Part shown: positions 9,304-20,600 of the stretch, piece after piece
Position numbering within the stretch: position 1 is the first letter of the stretch
Layout: each line of letters begins with the position of its first letter
Origin: Streptomyces sp. B21-083
Lineage (GTDB): Bacteria > Actinomycetota > Actinomycetes > Streptomycetales > Streptomycetaceae
DNA: 64,000 nt
Direction of reading: 5' to 3'
Assembly (NCBI RefSeq): GCF_036898825.1
Contig: NZ_JARUND010000001.1
Coordinates: forward strand, 2,852,001-2,916,000
The notes under the pieces: generated by a model
The model's database searches: none
Seen by the model: the letters and a program-made list of their open reading frames with translations, nothing else
What the model was told of the DNA's origin: nothing
Made by a program: the position numbers and the translations under genes

Positions 9304-10926
9304 CTACAGGGCGACGGTGCTGCCGGGCAGGCTGCCGTCACACAGAGCTGCCCACATGACACGTCGCCGGGGCTTGCCGCTGGAGGTGACGGCGATGCCG
9401 CCACGGGAGACGGCGAGGGCTGTCAGTTCCGTATCCGGCAGCGACTCGCGCAGGACGGTGCCTGCAAGGGCGTACCACTCGGGCTTGGCGGCCTCCAGGA
9501 CCACGGTCGCCGTCGGTTCACCGTCGCGGTGGCCGAGGAGAACCGCCACCCGTCGCTCCGGAATGCCCCGCTCGACGAGCTGTGCCTCCAGGCTCTCGGC
9601 GAAAACCATCCGGCCATGCACCTTCAGCCCGTCTCCGAGGCGGCCGACGACGAAGAGCTGTCCGTCGTGGAGGAAGCCCGCGTCGCCCGTGCGCAGGGTG
9701 CCGTCACCGATGCTCGTGCCCGAGGCCGAGCCGGGGTCGCCGACATAGCTGGTCGCGACCGAGGCGCCGGTGACGACGATCTCGCCGACCGTGCCGTCCG
9801 GTACAGGCCGCTCGTCGTCGTCCGTGATGGTGACCGACACACCCTCCAGCGGACGCCCGCAGCCCACGATCCGCCCGCCCGCAGTGGCCGCCGCGCCTCC
9901 GTGCTCCGGAGACAGGGCCGTCCAGCCCTCGCCGAGAGGGAGCCCGGTGACGGCGAGGGTCGCCTCCGCGCCGCCGTACGCGGGGAGGAGAGCACGGCTG
10001 TCGAAGCCGTACGGGGAGAGAAGTTCGTCGAACTTCTCCAGCACCGTCGGGTCGATGCGCTCGGCGCCCAGGATGATCGAGCGCAGCGAGTCGAAGCGCA
10101 GTCCTTCGAGGTCCTGCGGCTTGATCCGGCGCAAGATGTACGCGAGGCCGAAGTTCGGCATCGCGGCCAGGCCCACGCGCTGCTCACTGATGCAGCGCAG
10201 ATAGCGCTGCGGAGAGCGGATGAAGTCCTCCGGCTGAAGCATCCAGCCGTCGCACCCTGTCGTGACGATGTTGATGAGACAACCGATGAGTCCCATGTCG
10301 TGGTGGACCGGGAGCCACGCGATACCCGGCAGGTCGGGCGACCAGTCGAGCCAGCGCCGCATGGCCGTCACATTGGCGCGCAGGGCGGCGTTGGTGACCT
10401 GGACGCCGCGAGAGAAGCCGCTGGAACCCGACGTGAACTGGAGAAGTGCGAACTCCGCGGCGGGGAACGGCCCTTCGGCCGGTGCGACGTCCGCGACGAA
10501 CTCGTCGAAGAGCACCGGCTCGGGGAGCCCGAGGTCCGCCGTGATCTTGCGTACCTTCTCGATGGAGTCCTCGTCGCACAGCGTCACGGCCGGCTGGGCC
10601 GTCTCGAACAAGTGCGTGGCGTGCTTCTCGTAGTCGTCGGCGCGCTGGAAGGCGAACGGCGGGGCGATCGAGCAGGCGGTGCCGCCCGCGGCGATCGCTC
10701 CGAACCAGCCGGCCGCGAAGCCGGGGCTCGACCGCTGGACCACTGCGACCACGTCACCGTGCCGCAGACCGTGCGTGTGCAGGGCGGCGGCGGCGCGCAG
10801 CGTCAGATCGGCGAGGGCGGCGTACGACCAGAAGTCCCAGCTGTCGCCGGCAGCGGCGAAGTGCAGCCCCCGGTCGGCGGACGGCTGCTCCAGCCACTCC
10901 AGAAGGGCCTTGTCCGGGGCGTTCAA
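9304..10926 (-). CDS. Fatty-acyl-AMP ligase (FAAL), lipopeptide starter activation
   Basis: 540 residues from a TTG (10924-10926) with GAGGAGAG upstream. Adenylate-forming enzyme: the ATP-binding signature is LLQFTSGSSGFSRGVQ. Other blocks are WLPVHHDMGLIGCLIN, PNFGLAYILRRI, AYGGAEATLAVTG and LRTGDAGFLHDGQLFVVGR, all typical of FAALs that activate a free fatty acid as acyl-AMP and load it onto an acyl carrier protein. The C-terminal SSGKPRRR supplies the catalytic lysine region. An upstream ATG at 11046 would add 40 Arg-rich residues and is less likely. It is divergent from NRPS1; the probable acceptor is the ACP at 45513-45860. Confidence 0.85.
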   Translation of the reverse strand: MNAPDKALLEWLEQPSADRGLHFAAAGDSWDFWSYAALADLTLRAAAALHTHGLRHGDVVAVVQRSSPGFAAGWFGAIAAGGTACSIAPPFAFQRADDYEKHATHLFETAQPAVTLCDEDSIEKVRKITADLGLPEPVLFDEFVADVAPAEGPFPAAEFALLQFTSGSSGFSRGVQVTNAALRANVTAMRRWLDWSPDLPGIAWLPVHHDMGLIGCLINIVTTGCDGWMLQPEDFIRSPQRYLRCISEQRVGLAAMPNFGLAYILRRIKPQDLEGLRFDSLRSIILGAERIDPTVLEKFDELLSPYGFDSRALLPAYGGAEATLAVTGLPLGEGWTALSPEHGGAAATAGGRIVGCGRPLEGVSVTITDDDERPVPDGTVGEIVVTGASVATSYVGDPGSASGTSIGDGTLRTGDAGFLHDGQLFVVGRLGDGLKVHGRMVFAESLEAQLVERGIPERRVAVLLGHRDGEPTATVVLEAAKPEWYALAGTVLRESLPDTELTALAVSRGGIAVTSSGKPRRRVMWAALCDGSLPGSTVAL

Positions 10927-11142
10927 CGTGATCTCTCCTCGCGTACGGTCGCGGGTTCTTGGCCTGTCCGGCAGAGGTCGGGCGCAGGCGCCGGGCCGGT
11001 CCGACCGGGATGCGTCGAGCCGGCCCGATGAGCGGATCGCGCTCATCGGACCGGTTTTCGCAGGCGGCGCCGTTGACGGGGTCCAGCGGCACCGCCGGGC
11101 ATCTCGACGGCCTCGATCATTCCGAGGATCCCGGTGCCTGAT

Positions 11143-11161
11143 CCAGGCAAGGACCCGGCAA
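11143..11161 (-). promoter_or_regulatory. Cluster box a (to FAAL)
   Basis: Minus strand TTGCCGG-GTCCTTG-CCTGG. After CCTGG there are 19 nt and then GGAATGATC, which aligns with the -10-like element of the other copies. The FAAL TTG start is 217 nt downstream, the longest leader of the set. Confidence 0.6.
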
Positions 11162-11197
11162 TCCGGCGGGCGGCACCGATCCGACCAGCAACGCCGA

Positions 11198-11216
11198 TTG
11201 CCGGTCCCCTTCCTGG
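11198..11216 (+). promoter_or_regulatory. Cluster box b (to NRPS1)
   Basis: TTGCCGG-TCCCCTT-CCTGG, then 19 nt, then CACAGCATC. The NRPS1 ATG is 78 nt after the box, leaving a predicted leader of about 45 nt. Confidence 0.65.
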
Positions 11217-11293
11217 TCCGCGCCGGTACCCGCCCCACAGCATCGATACAACGCAGACGCAGGTGAGTTGGCCCGGAAGGTGGTCGGAGTCGG

Positions 11294-14200
11294 ATGAGTT
11301 CGCATGGCGCGGAGGGCACGGAGCTCCCGCTGACCACAGCCCAGCACGGAGTGTGGCTCGCGCAGCGCTTCAACCCCGCCGCCACCGTGTTCAATTCGGC
11401 GCACTACCTCGACATCCACGGCCCCGTGGACGCGGACATGCTGCGCGAGGCGATCCGGCGGGCGGAGGCCGAGTGCGGCAGCTACGCCGTGCGCCTCACC
11501 GAGGGACCCGAGGGGCCCATCCAGCGAATCACCGCGGCCGGGACCCCGCCGCTGGAGACCGTGGACCTCACTGGAGGCCGGAGCGGGGGTTCGTCGGACA
11601 CGCTCGCCGATCGCCTGGACGCCGCGCTCGCATGGATGGACCGAGACCGCGACACACCCCTCGACCTCGCGCGGGACGCGCTCTCCCGGGACGCTCTGCT
11701 GAAGATCGGTGACGAGCGGTTCCTCTGGTATCGCCGCTGCCACCACATCCTCACCGACGCGTTCGGCGGCGTCGTATTCACCCGCCGCGTTGCCGAGATC
11801 TACGCCGCCACCGTCCAGGGGAGGCCCGTCGAGGGCACCCCACTCGGCTCGCTGCGGACACTGATCGACGACGAGGCGGCGTACCGAGCCGCCGAACAGT
11901 ACGCCCGCGACCGCGCCTACTGGACCGAGCGCTTCGCCGGCCACCGGGAGCCCGTGAGCCTCTCCGAGGCACCGGCGGATCACGCGGCACGGGGCGCCGT
12001 CTCCCGTACGGTCGCACTGACCGAGGCCGACATGGCCGCGCTGCGCGGCGCGGGGCGGGCGGCCCGCACCCCCTGGACGGTGCCGGTGATCGCCGCCGTG
12101 GCCGCGTACCTGCACGGTACGACCGGTGTCCGCGACATCACCCTCGGCGTGCCGGTGACCGCGCGGCGCGGCCTCGAGTCACAGTCCGTGCCAGGAATGC
12201 TCGCCAACCAGCTCCCGCTGCGCGTCACCGTCGACCCGGCGGCGACCCGGACCGAACTGCTGGCCCAGGTGTCGCGGGGGCTGGGCGACCTCCTGGTCCA
12301 CCAGTGCTACCCCTACGAGGAACTGCGGCGCGAGCTGGACCTCGTGCGCGACGACGGGCACCTTTTCGGCATCGTCGTCAACGTCCTGCCCACCCGCGGC
12401 GACCTGCGGTTCGGCGGGCATCCGACCTTCCCGCACCCGTTGCCCGGCGGCACGGTCCTCGACCTCAACATCAGCGTCCGCCGGGGGCCCGGCGGCGAGG
12501 TCCTGCTGGTCGACTTCGAGGCCGACCCCGGCCGCTACACGCAGGACGACGTCGACGCCCATCTGCGGCGCTTCGTCGACTACCTGCGCGCCCTCGCGGC
12601 AGCGGACGGCGATCTGCCCCTCGGCCGGATCGAGCTGACCTCCGACGCCGAGCGGACGCGGGTGCTGCACGCGTGGAACGACACCGACCGGCAGGTCACG
12701 GCCGCCACCCTGCCCGAACTCTTCGAGGCGCAGGCCCGCCGGACCCCGTACGCCGACGCCGTGCACCACGCGGGCACAACGCTGGACTACGCCGGGCTGA
12801 ACGCGCGGGCCAACCGGCTGGCGCGGGTTCTCATCTCACGCGGCGCGGGCCCCGGCCGCTTCGTAGCCGTCGCCATGCCGCGCTGCGTCGAGGCCGTGGT
12901 CGCCTTCCTCGCCGTACTGAAGGCGGGTGCCGCCTATCTGCCGGTCGACATCGGCTATCCGGCCGACCGCATCGCGCACGTACTGCGGGACGCGCGGCCC
13001 GCGCTGGTACTGACCGCCGGTGGGAGCGAGGCCGGGCTGCCGGACGACACCGGAGCCGACTTCTTCGACGTCGACGGCCTGCCGCTCCTGGACGGGGGCG
13101 ACGCCAGCGACGTCACCGACGCCGAGCGCGCCCGGCCGCTGCACCCCCAGGACGCCGCCTACGCCATCTACACCTCGGGGTCGACCGGCGTTCCCAAGGG
13201 TGTCGTGGTCCCGCACGCAGGGGTGCCGAGCCTGTTGGCGAGCCAGGTGGAGGTGCTGGGCCTGCGGGAGCACGAGCGCGTGCTTCTGTTCGCGTCGCCC
13301 GGGTTCGACGCTTCCGTGTGGGAGCTGTGCACGGCGCTGATGACCGGCGGCTGCGCGGTGGTCGCCGAGCGGGACAGGCTGCTGCCCGGGACCGCGCTGG
13401 CCGCCCTCGTCGCGGAGGCGGGCGTCACCTGCCTCCTGCTCGCGCCGTCGGCCCTGGCGGTCATGCCCGAGGACGGACTCCCCGAAGGCGTCACCCTCGT
13501 CGTCGGCGCGGAGGCCTGCGCCCCCGACCTCGTCGAGCGGTGGTCCGCCGGACGCCGGATGGTCAACGCCTACGGGCCCACCGAATCCACCGTCATCGCG
13601 ACGATGAGCGCACCGCTCGCTGGGCGCACGGTGCCGCCCATGGGCCGCCCCGTCGTCAACTCCCGCGTCCTGCTGCTCGACGACGCGCTGCGCCCGGTGC
13701 CGGTGGGTGTGCCCGGCGAGCTGTACATCGCGGGCGCCGGGCTGGCCCGTGGCTATGTCAACCGTCCCGTCCTCACCGCCGAACGCTTCGTCGCCGACCC
13801 GTTCGGGCCGGCCGGTTCGCGCATGTACCGCTCCGGGGACGTCGCCCGCCGCAACGCCGACGGCGACCTGGAGTATCTCGGCCGCTCTGACCAGCAGGTC
13901 AAACTCCGCGGCTTCCGCATCGAACTGGGCGAGGTGGAGGCGGCCCTCGCGGACCAGCCCTCCGTCGCCCAGGCCACGGTGCTGGTGCGTGAGGACAAGC
14001 CGGGCGTTCGTCGGCTGGTCGCCTACGCCGTGCCGGCCGCGGGGAGCGCACTCGACCCGGCCGCCCTGCGCGCGGCCCTCGCGGTCACCCTGCCCGACTA
14101 CATGGTCCCCGCCGCCGTCGTCGAACTGCCGGAGCTGCCCCGCACCCCGAGCGGCAAGCTGGACCGGAGCGCGTTGCCCCAGCCGGTGATCACCGGCGGA

Positions 14201-17200
14201 GCGGGACGCCGGGCACCGCGTACCGGGCGGGAGGCGCTGCTGTGCGCCCTGATCGCGGAGGTGCTGGGCGCCGAAGAGGTGTGCGTCGATGACAACTTCT
14301 TCGACCTGGGCGGCGACTCCATCACCGCCATCCGGCTCGCGGCCAGGGCCGCCGAAGCCGGGCTCGCGCTCACTCCGCAGGCCATTTTCTCCGGCCGCAC
14401 CGCGCACGCGCTGGCCGAGGCCGCCGAGGAAATGCCTGCTCCCGGGGCGAACCTCCCGGGCGGCGCGCTGCCGAGCCTCGACCCCGGGGAACTGGCGGGA
14501 CTGCACGCCCGCTGGGGCGAGGACGGCATCGAGGCCGTGCTGCCGCTGACGCCGTTGCAGGAGGGCATGCTCTTCCACGCGCTGTTCACCGAGGGCGGCG
14601 CGGACGCGTACACCGTGCAGAAGAGCTTCGGCATCGGAGGCGACCTCGACCCGGCGCTGCTGCGGACGGCCTGCGAGGCGCTCGTACGCCGGCATGCCGT
14701 GCTGCGCGCCGGGTTCGACCAGACAGCGTCGGGCCGGCCGGTGCAGGTGGTGCCCCGGGCCGCGGAGATCTCCTGGGCCGAGGCGGATCTGAGCGGATGC
14801 GGCGCGGGCGAGCGTCGGGAGCGGACCGCGCGGTTGCTCGCCGAGGACAAGCGCCGCCGCTTCGACATGGCGCGCCCGCCGCTGCTGCGCTTCACCCTGA
14901 TCCGCAACGCCCCGGACCGCCACACCCTGGTACTGACGAGCCATCACATTCTGTTCGACGGCTGGTCGTTGCCGCTGATCCTGCGTGACCTGTTCGCCCT
15001 CTACCGGGCGGCCGGTGACGGCGATGGCGGCGCGCTGCCCCCGATCGTACCGTTCGAGGACTACCTGGAGTGGCTCGCCGCGCAGGACCGGGACGCCGCC
15101 GAGGACGCCTGGCGGACCGCGCTCGCCGGTCTGGAGCAGCCCGCCCTGATCGCCCCGGACACGGCACGGGCGCCCGGGGAGGCACTTCCCGGGCTGGCCG
15201 TCGCGGAACTGTCGGCGGACCTCACAGCACGGCTGACGGCCGAGGCCCGGACGCACGAACTCACCCTCAACACCGTGGTGCAGGGCGCCTGGGCGCTGCT
15301 GCTGAGCGGTCTCACCAGCCGCCGCGACGTGGTGTTCGGGGCGACGGTCTCCGGGCGGCCCCCGCTGCTGCCCGGCGTGGCCGAGATCGTGGGCCTGCTG
15401 ATGAACACGGTGCCGGTGCGCGTGCGTACCCGCCCCGGCGAACCGCTCGTCTCTCTGCTCACCCGCCTCCAGGCCGAGCAGTCGGCGCTCGGCCCGCACC
15501 AGTACCTCGGCCTTGCCGACGTGCAGCGGATCGCGGAGGTCGGTGAACTCTTCGACACCACCACCGTGTTCGAGAACGCCCCGATCGACCGCGAAGCCAT
15601 CAGGAGCACCGCGGGCGGTCTGCACATCAGCCAGACGGACGCCGACCAGAGCGGGGCGACGCACTACCCGCTGAGCCTGATCGTGGTGCCGGGCACCCGG
15701 CTGCGCCTCGAGTTCACCTACCGCACCGACGTGTTCGACACCGCCGGTATCCGCCGGATCACCGACCGCCTCCGGCGTCTGTTCGAGACGTTCGCGGCGG
15801 CCCCGCGGACCCCCGTCGGACGGATCGCGCAGCTCACCCCGGCCGAGCACACCCAGGCCGTCGACGGATGGAACGACACCGCCCGCCGCTATCCGGCGGC
15901 CACCCTGCCCGAGCTGTTCGTACGGCAGGTCCGCGAGACCCCGGGGGCCACGGCCGTCGTGCACAGTGACCGGTCGCTCACGTACGCCGAACTCGACCGC
16001 GAGGCGGGCCGGCTGGCGACGGTGCTGGCCGCCAAGGGCGCGGGCCCCGGCGAAGTCGTGGCGGTCTCGCTGCCGCGCTCCGTCGAACTGCTGGTCACCC
16101 TGTTCGCCGTGCACCGGACGGGCGCGGCCTATCTGCCGGTCGACCCCGACTACCCCGAGGACCGCGTCCGGCACATGCTGGCGGAAGCGGACCCCGTCCT
16201 CGTGGTCGACGAGGGCGCCCACCGGGCACTGGCAGACACCGCCGCGGGGGCCGAACCCCTCGTCGACGGCCCGGGCCTGCACCCGCTGCACCCGGCGTAC
16301 GTCATCCACACCTCCGGCTCCACGGGCCGCCCCAAGGGCATCGTCGTCGCGCACGAAGGGGTCGCCAACTACCTGCACTGGAAGCAGGACCGCTTCCCGC
16401 TCGGACCGGGCGACCGCGTCCTGCAGCGCACCTCGATGAGCTTCGACCCGTCGGTGTGGGAGATCTTCTGGCCGCTGATGGTGGGCGCCACCGTGGTGAT
16501 CGCGGACCCCGAGACGCGGCACGGGCCCGGCTACCTCGCGGCACTGATCCAGCGGGAGAACGTCACCGTCGCCCAGTTCGTGCCGTCCACCCTGGAAGTG
16601 TTCCTCCAGGAACCCGGCGCGCGCGGCTGCCGATCGCTGCGCACGGTGTTCTGCGGCGGAGAGGCCCTCACGGCCGGACTCGTCGACCGCTTCCACGCCG
16701 CCCTCGACGCCGAGCTGTACAACCTGTACGGCCCGACCGAGGTGTCGGTCTACACCACCACCCAGCCCACCCACGCCGGCGGCACCGCGTCCGTGCCGGT
16801 CGGTCTGCCCGGTGCCAACCTGCGGGTGTACGTCCTCGACGACGGCCTGCTGCCCGTGGCGCCCGGCGTCGAGGGCGAGGTGTACATCGCGGGCACGGGC
16901 GTGACCCGCGGCTACGTCAACCGCCCCGCGCTCACGGCCGAGCGGTTCGTGCCGGACCCCTACGGCCGGCCCGGCACCCGGATGTACCGCACCGGCGACC
17001 TCGCCGCACGCCGCCCGGACGGCGAACTGGAGTTCCGGGGACGCGTCGACCACCAGGTCAAGGTGCGCGGGCACCGGATCGAACTCGGCGAGATCGAGAC
17101 CGTGCTGAGCCAGGACCCCGCCGTGCGGCGCGCGGCGGTCGTCATCCGCGAGGACCAGCCCGGCGTGCCGCGTGTCGTCGCCTACCTGGTGCCCGAGTCG

Positions 17201-17695
17201 GGCGCCGCCCTCGACCCGGAGCGGCAGCGCGAGCGGGTGGCCGCCGCCCTGCCCGACTACATGGTCCCGGCCGCCTTCGTCGAGCTGGACCGGATCCCGC
17301 TCTCGCCCAACGGGAAGCTGGACCGACGGGCCCTGCCGACGCTGGAGTTCATCGGCGCCGAGGACAGCAGGGCGCCCAGGAACGCGCGTGAGGAAGTGCT
17401 GTGCGCCCTGTTCGCCGAACTGCTCGGCGTCGCCCGGGTCGGCATCGACGACAGCTTCTTCGACCTCGGCGGCGACTCGATCATCTCCACCCGCCTCGCG
17501 GGCCGCGCCCGCACCGAGGGCCTGGCGATCACGCCGCGCGACGTGTTCACCCACCGCACGGTCGCGGCCATCGCTGAGGCCGCCCAGGACATCACCCCCG
17601 GCTCGCCGAGTCAGGCGTTGCCACGGAGGCCGCTGGTCTCCCTCGAACAGGACGAACTCGATGAGCTTGAAGCACAACTGGGGGATGTGAAGTGA
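11294..17695 (+). CDS. NRPS1: C-A-PCP-C-A-PCP
   Basis: 2133 residues, the first two elongation modules. C1 (about 10-440) carries HHILTDA at 150-156, where HHxxxDG is normal, and an EntF-like start ([15 protein letters not shown]), as expected of a domain that accepts an acyl-carrier starter. A1 (about 470-960) has [10 protein letters not shown] near 627; its binding-pocket residues, read by eye against GrsA, are D-A-W-L-V-G-A-V-I-K. PCP1 has S1009 in LGGDS. C2 has HHILFDG at 1217-1223. A2 (about 1535-2020) reads D-P-W-Q-F-G-L-V-Y-K, with an unusual Pro after the Asp. PCP2 has S2062. It overlaps NRPS2 by 4 nt. No substrate is assigned to A1 or A2. Confidence 0.93.
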   Translation: MSSHGAEGTELPLTTAQHGVWLAQRFNPAATVFNSAHYLDIHGPVDADMLREAIRRAEAECGSYAVRLTEGPEGPIQRITAAGTPPLETVDLTGGRSGGSSDTLADRLDAALAWMDRDRDTPLDLARDALSRDALLKIGDERFLWYRRCHHILTDAFGGVVFTRRVAEIYAATVQGRPVEGTPLGSLRTLIDDEAAYRAAEQYARDRAYWTERFAGHREPVSLSEAPADHAARGAVSRTVALTEADMAALRGAGRAARTPWTVPVIAAVAAYLHGTTGVRDITLGVPVTARRGLESQSVPGMLANQLPLRVTVDPAATRTELLAQVSRGLGDLLVHQCYPYEELRRELDLVRDDGHLFGIVVNVLPTRGDLRFGGHPTFPHPLPGGTVLDLNISVRRGPGGEVLLVDFEADPGRYTQDDVDAHLRRFVDYLRALAAADGDLPLGRIELTSDAERTRVLHAWNDTDRQVTAATLPELFEAQARRTPYADAVHHAGTTLDYAGLNARANRLARVLISRGAGPGRFVAVAMPRCVEAVVAFLAVLKAGAAYLPVDIGYPADRIAHVLRDARPALVLTAGGSEAGLPDDTGADFFDVDGLPLLDGGDASDVTDAERARPLHPQDAAYAIYTSGSTGVPKGVVVPHAGVPSLLASQVEVLGLREHERVLLFASPGFDASVWELCTALMTGGCAVVAERDRLLPGTALAALVAEAGVTCLLLAPSALAVMPEDGLPEGVTLVVGAEACAPDLVERWSAGRRMVNAYGPTESTVIATMSAPLAGRTVPPMGRPVVNSRVLLLDDALRPVPVGVPGELYIAGAGLARGYVNRPVLTAERFVADPFGPAGSRMYRSGDVARRNADGDLEYLGRSDQQVKLRGFRIELGEVEAALADQPSVAQATVLVREDKPGVRRLVAYAVPAAGSALDPAALRAALAVTLPDYMVPAAVVELPELPRTPSGKLDRSALPQPVITGGAGRRAPRTGREALLCALIAEVLGAEEVCVDDNFFDLGGDSITAIRLAARAAEAGLALTPQAIFSGRTAHALAEAAEEMPAPGANLPGGALPSLDPGELAGLHARWGEDGIEAVLPLTPLQEGMLFHALFTEGGADAYTVQKSFGIGGDLDPALLRTACEALVRRHAVLRAGFDQTASGRPVQVVPRAAEISWAEADLSGCGAGERRERTARLLAEDKRRRFDMARPPLLRFTLIRNAPDRHTLVLTSHHILFDGWSLPLILRDLFALYRAAGDGDGGALPPIVPFEDYLEWLAAQDRDAAEDAWRTALAGLEQPALIAPDTARAPGEALPGLAVAELSADLTARLTAEARTHELTLNTVVQGAWALLLSGLTSRRDVVFGATVSGRPPLLPGVAEIVGLLMNTVPVRVRTRPGEPLVSLLTRLQAEQSALGPHQYLGLADVQRIAEVGELFDTTTVFENAPIDREAIRSTAGGLHISQTDADQSGATHYPLSLIVVPGTRLRLEFTYRTDVFDTAGIRRITDRLRRLFETFAAAPRTPVGRIAQLTPAEHTQAVDGWNDTARRYPAATLPELFVRQVRETPGATAVVHSDRSLTYAELDREAGRLATVLAAKGAGPGEVVAVSLPRSVELLVTLFAVHRTGAAYLPVDPDYPEDRVRHMLAEADPVLVVDEGAHRALADTAAGAEPLVDGPGLHPLHPAYVIHTSGSTGRPKGIVVAHEGVANYLHWKQDRFPLGPGDRVLQRTSMSFDPSVWEIFWPLMVGATVVIADPETRHGPGYLAALIQRENVTVAQFVPSTLEVFLQEPGARGCRSLRTVFCGGEALTAGLVDRFHAALDAELYNLYGPTEVSVYTTTQPTHAGGTASVPVGLPGANLRVYVLDDGLLPVAPGVEGEVYIAGTGVTRGYVNRPALTAERFVPDPYGRPGTRMYRTGDLAARRPDGELEFRGRVDHQVKVRGHRIELGEIETVLSQDPAVRRAAVVIREDQPGVPRVVAYLVPESGAALDPERQRERVAAALPDYMVPAAFVELDRIPLSPNGKLDRRALPTLEFIGAEDSRAPRNAREEVLCALFAELLGVARVGIDDSFFDLGGDSIISTRLAGRARTEGLAITPRDVFTHRTVAAIAEAAQDITPGSPSQALPRRPLVSLEQDELDELEAQLGDVK

Positions 17696-20600
17696 AGCAG
17701 AGATCACTGGAAGCCGTACTGCCGCTGTCCCCGCTCCAGCAGGGCATGCTCTTCCACGCCCTGTACGACGGCGAGGGCGTGGACTTCTACAACATGCAGA
17801 CGCCCTTCGAGCTGACGGGCGCCCTGGACGCTCAGGCGCTGCGCACTGCGTGCGCGGCGGTCCTGGACCGGCACGCGAGCCTGCGTGCGGGCTTCCTCCA
17901 GCGGCGCTCCGGCGAGGCCGTGCAGGCCGTCGCCGGCCAGGTGGAACTGCCCTGGGCCGAGGTCGACCTGAGCGCCTTCGGCGAGCGTGAGCGGCGTGCC
18001 CGGCTCGGCCGGCTGCTCACCGAGGACCGTGAGCGCCGCTTCGACATGAAGCGGCCCCCTCTGGTCCGCTTCACCCTGGTGAGGCTCGATGTCGAGCGAC
18101 ACGTGCTGGTCATGACGAATCATCACATCCTGGTCGACGGCTGGTCGTTGCCGATCGTGATCCGCGACGTGTTCCGGTGCTACGCGCGCGGCGGCGACGC
18201 CTCCGGGCTCGAACCGGTGGCCCCGTTCAGCGACTACCTGGGCTGGCTCCAGGAGCAGGACCGAGGCGAGGCCGAGGGCGCCTGGCGGGACGCCCTCGCG
18301 GGCGTGGAGCAGCCGGTGCTCGTCGCGCCCGGTGCCGGTTCCGGCAGCGAGGCGGGCCGCCAGCAGCGCGTCACCGCCGACCTGACGGAGGCCTTCACGG
18401 CCGAGCTGACCGCCACCGCACGCGGCCGCGGGCTCACGACCAACACCCTGGTGCAGGGCGCCTGGGCGCTGCTCGTCAGCCTCCTCACCGGCCTCGACGA
18501 CATCGTCTTCGGGGCGACCGTGGCGGGCCGGCCGGCGGAGGTCGCGGGCGTCGAGGGCATGGTGGGCCTGCTCATCAACACCGTGCCCGTACGGGTGCGC
18601 CTCGACCCGGACAGCACCGTCGGCGCCCTGCTGGCGGGTCTCCAGGACCAGCAGGCCGCACTCAGCGGCTACCACTACCTCGGGCTCGCCGACATCCACC
18701 GGGCCGCCGGGGTGAGCGAACTCTTCGACACCACCGTCGCGTTCGAGAACTACCCGCTCGACCCCGCGATGTCCCGCGACGGCCTGCCGGGCCTGCGGAT
18801 CGCGCTCGCGCAGGAGGGCGTGGACGACACTCCCGAGGGCACGCACTACCCGCTGAGCCTGGCCGTGTACCCCGGCGAGCGGCTGCGCCTCGAACTCAAC
18901 CACCGCCTGGACCTGTTCACGCAGGACGAGGCAGCGGACCTCCTCGCCCGCTTCCGGTACCTGCTGGAGACGGTCGTCGCCGAACCGGGCACCCCCGTCG
19001 GACGGATCGGGCTGCTCACCCCGGCCGAACGCGACCAGACCCTGCGGACGTGGAACGACACCGTCCGCCCCTACCCCGCGACGACGCTCCCCGCGCTCTT
19101 CGAGGACCGCGCCCGCAGCACCCCCGACGCGACCGCCGTGGTCTGCGGCGACGTCCGGCTCACCTTCGCCGAGGCCGACGCGCGCGCGAACCGGATCGCC
19201 CGCCGACTGGTGGCGGCAGGGCTGGGCCCCGACGACCTGGTGGCGCTGGCGCTGCCCCGCACCGCCGAGACCGTCGTGGCGATCCTGGCGATCCTCAAGT
19301 CCGGGGCGGCGTACACGCCGGTCGACCCGGAGTACCCGACCGACCGGATCAGCTCCCTGTTCGAGGAGGCGTGCCCCGCTCTGGTCCTGACGGACACGGT
19401 GTCGGCGGCGGCCCTGCCGGCCGGTGGCCCGCCGCGGCTGCTGATCGAGGAGGCGCTCGCCGACCAGGTCGGCGAGACCGGCGACGGCGACCTCACCGAC
19501 GCCGACCGGGTACGCCCCCTGCTGCCCGCCCATCTCGCCTACGTGATCTACACGTCCGGTTCCACGGGACGGCCCAAGGGTGTCGCGGTGGAGCACCGCA
19601 GCCTCGCCAACATGTTCCACAGCCACCACGCCAACTTCTTCACGCCGGAGACCGAGGCCGCGGGCGGCGGCCCGTCCCGGGTGGCGCTCACCAACGCGCT
19701 GGTCTTCGACGCCTCGTGGAGCCAGCTGCTGTGGATGGTCGCGGGCCACGAACTGCACGTGGTCGACGACGAGGTGCGCAAGGACCCGCGCGCGCTCGCC
19801 GACTACGTGGCCCAGCACGCCATCGACGTGCTCGACACCACCCCCAGCTTCTTCCTGCAGCTGCGCTCCGCCGGACTCCTGGAGCGCGCGGGACACCGGC
19901 CGCGCACCCTCGCGCTCGGCGGCGAGGCGGTCGGCGAGGCGCTCTGGGCCGAACTGCGTGCCACCCCCGGTCTGTCGACGTACAACCTCTACGGACCGGC
20001 CGAGTGCACCGTCGACGCCATGCTGGGCCGGGTCGGCGACACGGCGGCGCCGACCATCGGTCGCCCCGCCGACAACATCCGGCTGTACCTGCTCGACGAG
20101 CGGATGCGCCCCGTCCCGGTCGGCGTGGAGGGAGAGCTCTACCTCGCCGGCGCCGGTCTCGCCCGCGGTTACCTGGGCCGCCCCGACCTGACGGCCGAGC
20201 GCTTCGTCGCCGACCCGTTCGGAACCCCGGGCACCCGGATGTACCGCACCGGAGACCTCGGCCGGCGCCTCCCGGACGGCTCCGTCGTGTTCGCCGGGCG
20301 CTTTGACGACCAGGTCAAGGTGCGCGGGTTCCGTATCGAGCTCGGTGAGATCGAGACCGTGCTGGCCGCACACGAGAGCGTGGACCAGGTGTGCGTCGTC
20401 GTTCGCGAGGACCGGCCGGGCGTACGACGGCTCGTCGCCTACGCCGTGCCGGCGGCGGGACGCGCGGTGGACGGGGCGCTGCTGCGGGCCCACACGGCCG
20501 CGGCCCTGCCCGACTACATGGTCCCGGCCGCCGTGGTCGCCCTGCCCGCCCTGCCGCTCACCCACAACGGCAAGCTCGACAGGGCGGCGCTGCCCGCCCC

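Larger units (their letters stand above)
10927..11293. promoter_or_regulatory. Divergent promoter region FAAL / NRPS1
   Basis: 367 bp without a convincing gene. It holds two oppositely oriented copies of the cluster box TTGCCGG-N7-CCTGG: 11143-11161 on the minus strand pointing to the FAAL, and 11198-11216 on the plus strand pointing to NRPS1. Each has a -10-like element 19 nt further on. Confidence 0.6.

Noticed and set aside
10927..11046. ATG 11046 as the FAAL start
   Set aside because: It would add 40 Arg/Pro-rich residues unlike other FAALs; the TTG at 10926 has GAGGAGAG at the right distance.
12836..17707. 1623-codon open frame antisense to NRPS1
   Set aside because: High-GC codon bias keeps the complementary frame open. 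The translation is Arg/Gly/His/Val-rich with no domain, while the plus strand has complete NRPS domains.
19300..20600. A3 as a beta-alanine domain matching PanD
   Set aside because: A3 keeps the Asp at position 235; known beta-alanine domains lose it.
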